From an uncultured Clostridia bacterium (GTDB lineage Bacteria; Bacillota; Clostridia; Christensenellales; CAG-917), in NCBI GenBank assembly GCA_947589475.1, contig CANQBO010000014.1, positions 1 through 52,651 on the forward strand: a stretch of 52,651 bases of DNA. The letters are read 5' to 3'. The notes below the pieces were generated by a model. It had not been told where the DNA came from. It did not search any database and saw only the letters and a program-made list of their open reading frames with translations. Within the stretch, counting starts at the first letter, position 1. Each line of letters begins with the position of its first letter. The translations under genes and the position numbers were made by a program. Below, in pieces: positions 17,644-25,579 of the stretch.

Positions 17644-18633
17644 TTACTCCGCGCCCCGCGACGTCGTATCGTCCGCCGCCGTCATAATCGCATTAAAATA
17701 AAATTTCGATGACGCATATCTCTCTTCGGAATAATACATTCTGTAAGTCGGCTCCTTTTCGTCATAGAAATTGCCGAGCATCTCCTTTTGTTCTTCTGCC
17801 GTACAACTCGCGGCGGATATTCTGTCCTGCTCGAAAAATATGCTCCAGAAGATCCTTTGAGGCGCAAACACGATGTAAAGATCGAATTTGTCGTCGCTCG
17901 CGGCGAAGCCCTTTATGTCTTGAACTTCGTCGGGCAAAGTCCCCTCCGTTTTGCCGTTCAACGCCTCCAACTTCGCGTCCGCGTCGAACTTCATTGTGCC
18001 GAAAGGCGTGAACCAAATCTCTCCTCCCTCGGGCATAAGCGATCTCATTTCTTCCGTATTGCCTAAATTTGTCGCCCTGTTAGACCCCGCGACGTCTCCG
18101 CTTTTTTGCTTGAAAAACCATGTGAACGCGAGATCTACGTCGCTGTTGAGATGAAAATTCGTCAAATTTTTATCCACCGCTCCATTCGGATATGACGGCA
18201 AACTGTCGTCGGAGGGTATGCTGTCCGCATAAATGTCAAGCCATATTCCGCCGTTTGAAATTTTCACGGAGTCCAACTGCAAGTTGAGGCTCACTTCCCG
18301 CCCCTTCGTGTCTATTTCTATCTCGGAAACAAAATAATACGGCGCGTCGATATTTGTTGTCGCAGGGTCGCTCGGATCCGTCAAATATCCGTACTTGTCC
18401 AACGCTTTCTGTCCCATATACGGCAAGTTGTCGTTTCCCGAGCCGCCGACGCCAAACTCGAGCGCGCAAGCTTTTTGAGTGGAAAAGTCTACGCCTTGCA
18501 CGGACGCGGTCGCCACGGGCGACGTCCACGCAAAAGACGCGCCGACCATGACGATCGCGATCGCCAAAGCGATCACGGAAACGGCGATCCCGAAAACAGG
18601 TTTTGTACGCTTGAATTTTGACTCTTCACTCAT
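17644..18633 (-). CDS. Exported protein with a TasA/CalY-like signal region (larger)
   Basis: The 329-residue product has a basic N-terminus, a hydrophobic segment (GIAVSVIALAIAIVMVGASFAW) and then TSPVATASVQGVDFST. The Ala-Phe-Ala-Trp motif matches its neighbours and the TasA/CalY signal type. The body contains repeated beta-type segments (FVSEIEIDTKGREVSLNLQL) reminiscent of camelysin-like folds. No SipW-like signal peptidase gene is in the window. The gene starts a tight three-gene run. Confidence 0.76.
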   Translation of the reverse strand: MSEESKFKRTKPVFGIAVSVIALAIAIVMVGASFAWTSPVATASVQGVDFSTQKACALEFGVGGSGNDNLPYMGQKALDKYGYLTDPSDPATTNIDAPYYFVSEIEIDTKGREVSLNLQLDSVKISNGGIWLDIYADSIPSDDSLPSYPNGAVDKNLTNFHLNSDVDLAFTWFFKQKSGDVAGSNRATNLGNTEEMRSLMPEGGEIWFTPFGTMKFDADAKLEALNGKTEGTLPDEVQDIKGFAASDDKFDLYIVFAPQRIFWSIFFEQDRISAASCTAEEQKEMLGNFYDEKEPTYRMYYSEERYASSKFYFNAIMTAADDTTSRGAE

Positions 18634-18808
18634 AGCTTCCTCGCGCTTTTGCGCACCTTAAAATCTATACATCATACGGCTTGCCGCTTGCTCATCCACA
18701 CTCGGCTTTCAAAGCGTAGCGTGCTTTTTTATCGTCCGAATTTTTCTCGTATCAGCCACCCATTTCATTAGCCATGCGCATTGCGCGACCTCGCAGCGTT
18801 TCCGAAAG

Positions 18809-20539
18809 TCAGTATTTTTTGAGCGGGAATACGCCGTTTGAAATTTCGGCAAAAGCCGCCGCCTCAAACAACTGCTTGCCGTCGTAGTCCTTTATGTAGA
18901 TGTGGAAACCGTTTTCGTCGTACTGCCCATTTTGGTCGTAAGGATCGTAGTCCGTCTTTTTGTTGCAAATTTGACCGAAAAATGCGCCCCGATATGGCGT
19001 ATCGAGTTTGTACGTTCCGCTCATATACACATCCGCGACAAGCCTGAACGTCGCAAAGCGCAACTCCCTCAACAGCGCCGCGCCCTGCCGATTTGCTATG
19101 ATTATGGGGTCCGACTCCGTGCCTTTCGCCTTGCCAACGAGCCAACTCGACTCGGGCTTGACATAGATGTTGTAGGTCTTTCCGTCCACAACGGTCGTTG
19201 TCGGGAGAATGTCGTACTGCAACAAATACACGTCTATGATGTCGCAAAGCCGCATGCTTTGGCGCGGCGCGGGCGCATTTGACACGTCCCCCTCATACGC
19301 CATTTCATCTATGGAGACATTGTCAAGCACATCGTAAACATAAGGAAATGCGCTTGTTTTCGAGATGTAGTAGGCGTCTTGACCCTCGACATAACCGCTG
19401 TTCGAGTGTTCGTTTAAAGCCGAATAGCTTGCGGGTGTGGCGTAGCTGTTGTTCACATGGACTTTGTTTTGACCGTCTATCCACACCGAATTCGCGATAT
19501 AGGGATTATTATAATTATATGTCGTACTTCCGCCCGCAAATATGCCGCCTACCAACATTCCTCCGCCCGTAGACCAAACGGACATCATGGATACTACGCT
19601 ACTTATTTGACCGCCGCCTGTATTTGATCCCACAGCGCCGCCCGCAAACTTGACTCCGTTTGCGTACATTTCGCCGAGGACGATCGCTTTGTCAAGAGCG
19701 GGCGAAGTTGACATATCGCCGAGAGTCCCTACTATGCCGCCGAGGGCGTCGCCGCCCGTAACGTTGAACGTGCCGTGTACGCTGACGTTTATGAGGTCGC
19801 TCAAAGACGTACCCGCAAGTCCGCCTACGCTTGTCACGTTTTTTGCGACGACGTTTACGTTGCGAAGGTGCAGATCTTTGACGACCGCGCCCGCGCCTAT
19901 GACGGCAAACAAGCCCGCGTTGTCACTATGTCCGCCCGAAGCGCCGCCCACGAGATCGAAGCCGTCTATGACATATCCGTTTCCGTCGAAGGTGCCCGTA
20001 AAATTCCCGAAAAGACTGTCGAGTATAGTCACTTCGTCGTCCACTCTGCCCTTGAGCACGTTTTTAAGCGCGCCTTCCGCCTCGTATCCCCAACCGCTCG
20101 GGAACATAATATTTAGTTTTTCGATGTCATCGGCGGTAAATTTGCCCGAGATGTCGCGCATAAGTCTGAAAGACGTATAACTCTCAACTTCAGCGTCGTA
20201 AAAATGCGCCGCTATGAGCAGATCCGAAAGCGAACCTATCTCAAACGTGCCGTCGCTTGCGACCGCCGCGCTATATTCGCCGTACGTGCCGCGTATATCT
20301 TTTTGCGCCGCCCACGGCTCAAATTCTTCCGCCACGGACGCGGAACTGCTCGCGGAGCCGAGTTTTATGCCTCCGAAAATAAAAAAGCCGAATGTCATGC
20401 CGAACGCCACAACAAACGCAAGAAATAACGAGACGACATTGCGCGCCTTTGTCGAGGCGCCTGCGCACACGATCCGCGGTCCGCCTTTGCGTATCGCGAG
20501 CCTGCGCCTCTCTTGTTTGTCATTATGCGATCTGTACAT
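18809..20539 (-). CDS. Large exported surface protein with GLUG-type repeats
   Basis: I start it at ATG 20539, behind a GGGGGAAAG ribosome site. The 576 residues begin with a long basic segment and one hydrophobic signal/anchor helix (VVSLFLAFVVAFGMTFGFFIFGG). A beta-helix-like region with GLUG-style repeats follows: FDGNGYVIDGF, DNAGLFAVIGAGAVVKDLHL, SVGGLAGTSLSDLINVSV, ALGGIVGTLG, FAGGAVGSNTGG, LVGGIFAGG. Such repeats occur in bacterial adhesins and other secreted surface proteins. It is first in the four-gene exported-protein cluster and has its own promoter. A 175-bp gap separates it from the next gene. Confidence 0.83.
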   Translation of the reverse strand: MYRSHNDKQERRRLAIRKGGPRIVCAGASTKARNVVSLFLAFVVAFGMTFGFFIFGGIKLGSASSSASVAEEFEPWAAQKDIRGTYGEYSAAVASDGTFEIGSLSDLLIAAHFYDAEVESYTSFRLMRDISGKFTADDIEKLNIMFPSGWGYEAEGALKNVLKGRVDDEVTILDSLFGNFTGTFDGNGYVIDGFDLVGGASGGHSDNAGLFAVIGAGAVVKDLHLRNVNVVAKNVTSVGGLAGTSLSDLINVSVHGTFNVTGGDALGGIVGTLGDMSTSPALDKAIVLGEMYANGVKFAGGAVGSNTGGGQISSVVSMMSVWSTGGGMLVGGIFAGGSTTYNYNNPYIANSVWIDGQNKVHVNNSYATPASYSALNEHSNSGYVEGQDAYYISKTSAFPYVYDVLDNVSIDEMAYEGDVSNAPAPRQSMRLCDIIDVYLLQYDILPTTTVVDGKTYNIYVKPESSWLVGKAKGTESDPIIIANRQGAALLRELRFATFRLVADVYMSGTYKLDTPYRGAFFGQICNKKTDYDPYDQNGQYDENGFHIYIKDYDGKQLFEAAAFAEISNGVFPLKKY

Positions 20540-20591
20540 TCGCTTTCCCCCATGCATTCGGGCATTACGCGCGCCCGCGCATTATATATTG

Positions 20592-20620
20592 ATTTTACTT
20601 TAGCAATTTATTTTACGCAA
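20592..20620 (-). promoter_or_regulatory. Putative promoter of the surface-protein cluster
   Basis: Minus-strand TTGCGT (20615-20620), 17 bp, TAAAAT (20592-20597), 53 bp upstream of the start at 20539. Confidence 0.55.
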
Positions 20621-20720
20621 CTCTTTTCTTTGATTTTTTCGCATGTTTTCTCATTTTTTCTTTGTTTCCCGCCACTTTCTACGCATATTCCTTGACATTG
20701 TACTCAAAATTATCTTACAT

Positions 20721-20748
20721 AAAAATCGCCCCTTCAAAAAGAAGGGGC
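20721..20748 (-). terminator. Terminator of the ParE/Phd operon
   Basis: Stem GCCCCTTC / GAAGGGGC (20728-20735 / 20741-20748) with a 5-nt loop. On the minus strand a T-rich tail follows (20721-20726), after the toxin stop at 20776. Confidence 0.85.
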
Positions 20749-20775
20749 AAGTTGTCATTTTTTAATTGTATCTCT

Positions 20776-21102
20776 CTAGGTTTGATCGTTCTCTTCAAAC
20801 AAAGCGTCCAAATCGCGTTTTGCGCCGACGATACGCACAATATTTACGACTTTTTTTTCTTCATCGATATTATAAACGATCATATAGCTCGCCGCCAAAA
20901 CCCATCTTAGAGGCTGAGGCGTGAAAAATTCGTCAAACTGTCGCCCAATACTCGGGAATTCGCTGATGTTTTGAATATTATTGTATATCTCCAATGTCAA
21001 GCGTTCCGCCGCTGACGTATTGCAAAGCTCATCGGCAATATATCCGACCGTGTCGTTGAGATCGTTGCGAGCTAAAGTGGTGAATATAACTTCGTATGCC
21101 AT
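20776..21102 (-). CDS. RelE/ParE-family toxin
   Basis: A 108-residue protein with the ParE/RelE plan: MAYEVIFTTLARNDLNDTVGYIADEL (strand 1 and two helices), the EFPSIGRQ turn, LRWVLAASYMIVYNIDEEKKVVNIVRIVGAKRD (central sheet with the final R) and a short tail. ParE members poison gyrase and RelE members cleave mRNA; sequence alone does not decide. It is downstream of its antitoxin with a 24-bp gap and an AGGAGA ribosome site. This antitoxin-then-toxin order is typical. Confidence 0.88.
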   Translation of the reverse strand: MAYEVIFTTLARNDLNDTVGYIADELCNTSAAERLTLEIYNNIQNISEFPSIGRQFDEFFTPQPLRWVLAASYMIVYNIDEEKKVVNIVRIVGAKRDLDALFEENDQT

Positions 21103-21126
21103 ACAATTCTCCTATGTTTGACACGG

Positions 21127-21408
21127 TCACTTCAAATCAAAGCCGTATTTTTTGCCAAGTTCTTCAAACACTGTCTTTCCGTCTATGACCCTGCCCGCTT
21201 TGATGTCGTCCAAGCCCTCCTTTATGGCGAGCGACAGCATAAACTCGCCCATCACCTTTTGGAAATAGTCCATATCCATCACGACAAGTTTGCCATAACC
21301 GTTTTTTGTGACGTAGACGAAGTCGTTTTCGGCGCACTTTTTTTCAAGCGCGACGGTGTCTTTGAGGTCCTTCATAGGGATTATCGCAGTCATGGGAATT
21401 GCAAACAT
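21127..21408 (-). CDS. Phd/YefM-family antitoxin
   Basis: A 93-residue protein. The N-terminal half is a Phd/YefM DNA-binding fold: AIIPMKDLKDTVALEKKCAENDFVYVTKNGYGKLVVMDMDYFQK. The C-terminal part is a toxin-binding tail. I choose ATG 21408 because GGAGG lies 8 nt upstream; a farther in-frame GTG would overlap that site. It neutralises the toxin encoded next and is expected to repress its own promoter. Confidence 0.88.
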   Translation of the reverse strand: MFAIPMTAIIPMKDLKDTVALEKKCAENDFVYVTKNGYGKLVVMDMDYFQKVMGEFMLSLAIKEGLDDIKAGRVIDGKTVFEELGKKYGFDLK

Positions 21409-21449
21409 AGCATTTACCTCCACAAATATAATATCAAATTTATATATAA

Positions 21450-21478
21450 ATTATACCCTAAATTATGTCTGTTGTCAA
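21450..21478 (-). promoter_or_regulatory. Consensus promoter of the ParE/Phd operon
   Basis: Minus-strand TTGACA (21473-21478), 17 bp, TATAAT (21450-21455), a perfect sigma-A match. The -35 box overlaps an inverted repeat TTGTCAA-6-TTGACAA (21472-21491), a candidate operator. Confidence 0.82.
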
Positions 21479-21573
21479 TGGTATTTGACAACAAGCCTTA
21501 AAAAATGCAGGAGGCGACGTCTTCTGCAAAATATTGTTGTCTCTTCATCTTAAACTGTGCCTTTGCGCTCTTG

Positions 21574-22197
21574 TTATCTGATGAAGTTTGTCTTTGCGCT
21601 CGTCTCGTTTTTCGGCACGGGGACGCCGTTTTGCTTGCCGAGCTCTATGCACTTGAGAAGCCACGCCATGTTGTGCGCGAGGTTGCGCACCGTCTGTATA
21701 CCCTCCTCGTCCTCGAGCACCTGCGCGGGCGTACTGCCGTGGACCATAGGCCAATAGGACGACGCCACAAGCGGCATTTCGGCAATCAGAGGATATTTTT
21801 CGAGCACGTCGAGTGACGCCGTCGTGCCCGCTCTGCGCGCCGATACGATGACCGCCGCGGGTTTATGCTCGAAAGCCTTGCGCCCCGCAAAGAACGCCCT
21901 GTCCAGCAAGCACTGGATGCGCCCGTCGGGATGCGCGAAATATACGGGCGATCCGAATATAAATCCGTCCGCCTCGCTCATCTTGTCTATGAGCGCGTTT
22001 ACGCCGTCGTCGCCAAACACGCAATGTCCCTTGCCCGCACAGCCGCCGCAAGCAATACAGTCGCGTATGGGAGCGGGACCTATCTGTATAAGTTCGCATT
22101 CGACGCCCTCCGCCTCAAGCGCCTTTTTTGCCTCGCAAAGCGCGGTATATGTGCACCCTTGCGCCCTACAACTGCCATTGAGCAATACAACCTTCAT
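21574..22197 (-). CDS. Iron-sulfur flavoprotein (NADPH-dependent FMN reductase family)
   Basis: A 207-residue flavodoxin-fold protein. It starts at ATG 22197 with a GGAGGAG ribosome site. The FMN phosphate loop is LLNGSCRAQGCTYTAL. The compact cysteine cluster CIACGGCAGKGHC (C-x2-C-x2-C-x5-C) is the 4Fe-4S ligand pattern of Isf-type proteins of anaerobes, followed by DGFIFGSPVYFAHPDGRIQ for the isoalloxazine. Isf proteins move electrons and some reduce oxygen or peroxide; the substrate here is unknown. It is a single gene divergent from the metal-efflux cluster. Confidence 0.88.
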   Translation of the reverse strand: MKVVLLNGSCRAQGCTYTALCEAKKALEAEGVECELIQIGPAPIRDCIACGGCAGKGHCVFGDDGVNALIDKMSEADGFIFGSPVYFAHPDGRIQCLLDRAFFAGRKAFEHKPAAVIVSARRAGTTASLDVLEKYPLIAEMPLVASSYWPMVHGSTPAQVLEDEEGIQTVRNLAHNMAWLLKCIELGKQNGVPVPKNETSAKTNFIR

Positions 22198-22434
22198 AAA
22201 AACTCCTCCGATTTTAAAACAATATATTATTTTCAACATAATTATGAAACAAGTTTTGCCGCGGGTCAACAAAAATATTTGCGCGTATGCGCGAAGATGG
22301 AAGAATTTTTAAAAATGCATTTCCTGACGTTGATGACGCCCGCCCTTATATTATGTGGGAAGTTTGCACAGAAATGTCGTGCCCTGCTCGTCAAAAACCG
22401 AACTTAAAAAAATTTTCGATTTGCGAAAAACATA

Positions 22435-22463
22435 TTGACAAATGGCGGTGCGGCGAATAAAAT
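22435..22463 (+). promoter_or_regulatory. Promoter of the metal-efflux operon
   Basis: TTGACA (22435-22440), 17 bp, TAAAAT (22458-22463). The expected start (about 22470) falls inside the repeat operator that follows. Confidence 0.78.
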
Positions 22464-22467
22464 ATGT

Positions 22468-22499
22468 TTGAACAGTTGAAAAATCGTTCAATTATTCAA
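22468..22499 (+). promoter_or_regulatory. ArsR-type operator overlapping the transcription start
   Basis: TTGAA-type half sites repeat in both orientations: TTGAACAGTTGAA (22468-22480) and, inverted, TTCAATTATTCAA (22488-22500). The same half site forms the perfect palindrome upstream of the HMA gene. It is placed to block polymerase when the repressor is metal-free. Confidence 0.7.
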
Positions 22500-22510
22500 G
22501 AGAGGGCATT

Positions 22511-22846
22511 ATGTCAGAGGACAACACAAATTTGACAGAGGACGTCAAAAGCAAACTTCCCGATGAGGACACAATTTATGGGCTTGCGGAGCTTTTCAAG
22601 GTGTTCGGCGACCCAACTCGCGCAAAGATCATGAGCTGTCTTGCCGTGAGGGACTTGTATGTTTACGAGATCGCGGACATTCTCGGCATGAGCGTATCGG
22701 CTGTCTCGCATCAACTTCGCGTGTTGAGAAACGCGAAACTCGTCAAGGGCAGCAAGCTGGGCAAAGAGGTCAAATATTGCATCGACGACAACCACGTCAT
22801 GCAGATCATGGAATGCGGACTGACCCACATCAACGAAGTGCGCTGA
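22511..22846 (+). CDS. ArsR/SmtB-family metal-sensing repressor
   Basis: A 111-residue winged-helix repressor with the helix-turn-helix YEIADILGMSVSAVSHQLRVLRNAKLVKGSKLGKEV. The C-terminal helix carries D-x-H-x10-H-x2-E (DNH...H-INE), the alpha-5 zinc site of SmtB/CzrA-type sensors. The alpha-3 ELCVCDL-type cysteine motif of CadC/ArsR sensors is absent (AVRDLY instead), so Zn(II) or Co(II) is a better guess than Cd/Pb/As. The start has a GAGAGGG ribosome site. It heads the efflux cluster and is flanked by matching operators, so it probably represses itself and the efflux genes. Confidence 0.93.
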   Translation: MSEDNTNLTEDVKSKLPDEDTIYGLAELFKVFGDPTRAKIMSCLAVRDLYVYEIADILGMSVSAVSHQLRVLRNAKLVKGSKLGKEVKYCIDDNHVMQIMECGLTHINEVR

Positions 22847-22870
22847 GTCCCCTTCCCCGCATAGTATGTA

Positions 22871-22891
22871 AGAGCGGACAACAACCGCTCT
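22871..22891 (+). other. Hairpin between the repressor and HMA genes
   Basis: Stem AGAGCGG / CCGCTCT (22871-22877 / 22885-22891) with a 7-nt loop, followed by As rather than Ts, so it is not a plus-strand terminator. It may shape transcript stability. Confidence 0.4.
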
Positions 22892-22907
22892 AAAAAATAA
22901 GAAACAA

Positions 22908-22923
22908 TTGAACATTTGTTCAA
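22908..22923 (+). promoter_or_regulatory. Perfect palindromic operator upstream of the HMA gene
   Basis: TTGAACA-TT-TGTTCAA, a perfect 7-2-7 inverted repeat carrying the same TTGAACA half site as the operator at 22468. This gives the repressor a second control point at the HMA/ATPase genes. Confidence 0.78.
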
Positions 22924-22954
22924 CAAAATAAATAATCAACAACGAGGTGTAGCC

Positions 22955-23173
22955 ATGAAAAAGACATACAAGCTTGAAGATCTCGACTGCGCAAACTGCG
23001 CGGCGAAGATGCAAAACGCCATTGAAAAGCTGGACGGCGTGAAAAGCGTGACTATATCGTTTATGACCCAACGCATGACTCTCGAGGCGGATGACGCCGT
23101 CTTTGAGGACGTGTTGAAAGCGGCGCAAAAAGCGATTAAAAGAATAGAGCCCGATTGCACGATCGTGAGATAA
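22955..23173 (+). CDS. Free-standing heavy-metal-associated (HMA) domain protein
   Basis: A 72-residue single HMA (CopZ-like) domain. It has the ferredoxin-like pattern and the metal-binding loop DLDCANCAAKM, where GMxCxxC is replaced by DxDCxNC as in Zn/Cd-ATPase N-terminal domains. The start at ATG 22955 follows a GAGGTG site. It ends 18 bp before the ATPase, which lacks its own HMA domain, so this protein probably acts in trans as its metal-delivery or regulatory domain. Confidence 0.92.
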   Translation: MKKTYKLEDLDCANCAAKMQNAIEKLDGVKSVTISFMTQRMTLEADDAVFEDVLKAAQKAIKRIEPDCTIVR

Positions 23174-23191
23174 ACCTATCATTTTGCAACT

Positions 23192-25129
23192 ATGAAATAT
23201 CGTTTAAGCAAAAAAGAGAAAAAAACGGGACTTCGCATATTGCTCTCCCTCGCCGCATTCGTCGTGGTGTTTGCGGTGGACAAAAGCATAGAGCTCGCTT
23301 CGATTATAGGCGGCAAGTTCGGCTGGTTTCTGCCCTTCTTTTTGTACCTCGCGATTTACGTCGCGATAGGCTACGACGTGCTGTATCGCGCGGCGCGAAA
23401 CATCGCTCACGGACAGGTTTTCGACGAGAATTTCCTGATGTGCGTAGCGACTCTGGGCGCATTTGCGCTCGCTATATTCCGAGGCGTGACGGGTCAAGAG
23501 ATAGAGGGGTTCGACGAGGCGTGCGCCGTGCTTCTCTTCTATCAAGTGGGCGAATTTTTCCAGCGATATGCCACGGGCAAGTCGCGCAAGAGCATATCCG
23601 CGCTCATGGACATCCGCCCCGACAGCGCAAACGTACTGAGGGACGGCGAAACTGTGGAAGTTTCCCCCGACGAGGTGCATGTCGGCGACATCATAGTGAT
23701 AAACCCCGGTGAAAAAGTGCCTCTTGACGGAGTTTGCGTATCGGGGACGTCCTCCCTCGACCTCAAAGCGCTCACGGGCGAAACGCTGCCATCCCCCATT
23801 GCTCAAGGCGGAAAAGTGATAAGCGGAAGCGTCAACCTCGAAGGCAAAATAGAGGTGCGAGTCGAAAAGGAATTTTACGACAGCACGGTGTCCAAAATTT
23901 TGGAGCTGGTTGAAAATGCCGCGGACAAAAAATCAAAAGCGGAAAATTTCATCACCAAATTCGCGCGCTACTACACCCCGACCGTCGTCATTTGCGCGCT
24001 GCTGATCGCCATCATACCGGGCGCGGTCACGGGGGACCGGGCGGGCTGGATATACAGGGCGCTCAGCTTCCTCGTAGTGTCCTGCCCATGCGCGCTTGTC
24101 ATATCCATACCCCTATCGTTCTTCGCGGGAATTGGCGCGGCTTCAAGATACGGAATATTGATAAAAGGCTCCAACTACCTTGAGAAGTTCTCAAAAGCGA
24201 ACATCTTCGTCTTTGACAAGACGGGGACTCTCACAAAGGGCAACTTCGCCGTGACCGCCGTGACTCCCGCGGACAGACGCGAGGAAGTTTTGCGCCTCGC
24301 CGCCATATGCGAGCAAGGGCTGTCCCACCCCATCGCTACGTCGATAGTGCAACGTTATAAGGACGAATTTGGAGAGGAAATACCCTCAAACTATTCCATA
24401 AAGAATGAGGCGGGATGCGGAGTCGTCGCTTCGCGCGAGGATGAGGTGTTGCTTGCGGGCAACGCAAAACTTATGAGGCAATACGGCATAAAAGTTGAAG
24501 AGACGTCGGATGCGGGTACGACCGTCTACGTCGCTAAAAACGGAGCGCTTCAAGGCGCTATACTCATCGAGGACGAGCTGAAAGCCGACTCCCCCGCCCT
24601 CATAGGCGCGCTCAACGATATGGGCGCGAAGACGGTCATGCTGACGGGCGACAGCGAGGCGGTCGCCGCCAAAATAGCGGGAAAGACGGGAATAAGCGAA
24701 TATCACGCTTCCCTGCTCCCCGCGGACAAGGTGTCAAAGGTTGAAGAACTCCTCGCCGATAAGGGCAAAAACGACGTGCTGTGCTTTGTCGGCGACGGCA
24801 TAAACGACGCGCCCGTGCTCATGCGCTCGGACATTGGCATCGCTATGGGCGGAGTGGGGAGCGACGCGGCGATAGAGGCTTCGGACATCGTGCTTATGCA
24901 GGACGACCTCAAGGGCATTCCGCTTGCAAAACGCATCGCAAGGCGCACAATGAACATCGTCACTGAGAACATAGTATTTTCGCTCGCCGTCAAAGTCGCA
25001 ATTCTCATCCTTTCTGCGCTGGGCATAACCAACATGTGGATCGCCGTATTTGGCGACGTTGGCGTCGCCGTCCTCGCCATCCTCAACGCCATGAGAGTAG
25101 GACTGAAATACAAGACAAATAAAATTTGA
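23192..25129 (+). CDS. P1B-type Zn/Cd/Pb-exporting ATPase without N-terminal HMA domain
   Basis: A 645-residue P-type ATPase that pumps soft divalent metals out of the cell. Visible motifs: the actuator loop with TGE (ALTGETLPS), the membrane metal site SCPCALV (CPC), the phosphorylation site VFDKTGTLTKGN, the nucleotide-binding HP in GLSHPIAT, and the hinge GDGINDAPVL. A conserved Lys in FSLAVKVAIL and an Asp in FGDVGVAVLAILNAMR match the PIB-2 (ZntA/CadA) pattern rather than copper pumps. The protein starts directly at the first membrane helices. Its HMA domain is the separate 72-residue gene upstream. A strong terminator follows. Confidence 0.94.
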   Translation: MKYRLSKKEKKTGLRILLSLAAFVVVFAVDKSIELASIIGGKFGWFLPFFLYLAIYVAIGYDVLYRAARNIAHGQVFDENFLMCVATLGAFALAIFRGVTGQEIEGFDEACAVLLFYQVGEFFQRYATGKSRKSISALMDIRPDSANVLRDGETVEVSPDEVHVGDIIVINPGEKVPLDGVCVSGTSSLDLKALTGETLPSPIAQGGKVISGSVNLEGKIEVRVEKEFYDSTVSKILELVENAADKKSKAENFITKFARYYTPTVVICALLIAIIPGAVTGDRAGWIYRALSFLVVSCPCALVISIPLSFFAGIGAASRYGILIKGSNYLEKFSKANIFVFDKTGTLTKGNFAVTAVTPADRREEVLRLAAICEQGLSHPIATSIVQRYKDEFGEEIPSNYSIKNEAGCGVVASREDEVLLAGNAKLMRQYGIKVEETSDAGTTVYVAKNGALQGAILIEDELKADSPALIGALNDMGAKTVMLTGDSEAVAAKIAGKTGISEYHASLLPADKVSKVEELLADKGKNDVLCFVGDGINDAPVLMRSDIGIAMGGVGSDAAIEASDIVLMQDDLKGIPLAKRIARRTMNIVTENIVFSLAVKVAILILSALGITNMWIAVFGDVGVAVLAILNAMRVGLKYKTNKI

Positions 25130-25160
25130 CACCGTCAATGACAGCAGCAAAAAACACATT

Positions 25161-25194
25161 AGCCTTGCCCCAATCGTGCAAGGCTTTTATTTTT
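25161..25194 (+). terminator. Terminator of the metal-efflux operon
   Basis: Stem AGCCTTGC / GCAAGGCT (25161-25168 / 25178-25185), loop of 9, then a T-rich run (25185-25194). Confidence 0.88.
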
Positions 25195-25286
25195 AAAATC
25201 TATCGCCGTATAAAAAATTCCACCTACGCCGAGAAAGTACAAAAGATGTCAAGATATGGACGATGAATGGGGACTATAGGAAATAT

Positions 25287-25496
25287 TCAGATATTGTCGT
25301 CATCATCGGACAACAACTCATCGCTTGTTATATGGAAATATCGGGCAATTTTGATTATGTTTGAAGCGGTCGGCTGATAGACTCCGTTCTCCCAAAAAGA
25401 GATCATACCATTGCTCACCCCTATCGCTTTTGCGAGTTCGGGTTGCGTGAGTCCAGCCTGTTGCCTTAAATTTCTCAAATTTTCAGGAAATCCCAT
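25287..25496 (-). CDS. Small XRE-family (Cro/C1) transcription regulator
   Basis: A 69-residue protein that is almost entirely a Cro/C1 helix-turn-helix: NLRQQAGLTQPELAKAIGVSNGMISFWENGVYQPT, followed by NIIKIARYFHITSDELL and an acidic tail. No sensing domain, as in autorepressors of small mobile modules. No good ribosome site is visible. It is divergent from the 421-residue membrane protein, with a perfect palindrome over that gene's promoter, so the simplest reading is that it represses its neighbour. Confidence 0.9.
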   Translation of the reverse strand: MGFPENLRNLRQQAGLTQPELAKAIGVSNGMISFWENGVYQPTASNIIKIARYFHITSDELLSDDDDNI

Positions 25497-25521
25497 AGCT
25501 CTAATTTATCACAAATATTTG

Positions 25522-25551
25522 TTGACATTTTTAATCTTAGTATGCTAAGAT
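25522..25551 (+). promoter_or_regulatory. Promoter with overlapping perfect operator for the membrane-protein gene
   Basis: TTGACA (25522-25527), 18 bp, TAAGAT (25546-25551). A perfect inverted repeat ATCTTAG-TATG-CTAAGAT (25534-25551) covers the spacer and the -10 box. The palindrome size fits a Cro/C1 dimer, and it lies between this gene and the XRE gene. Confidence 0.85.
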
Positions 25552-25579
25552 AAATCATTCGATTTTGGAGGGGAAAAGT

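Noticed and set aside
21127..21423. Start of the Phd antitoxin at GTG 21423
   Set aside because: That codon overlaps the GGAGG ribosome site that serves ATG 21408.
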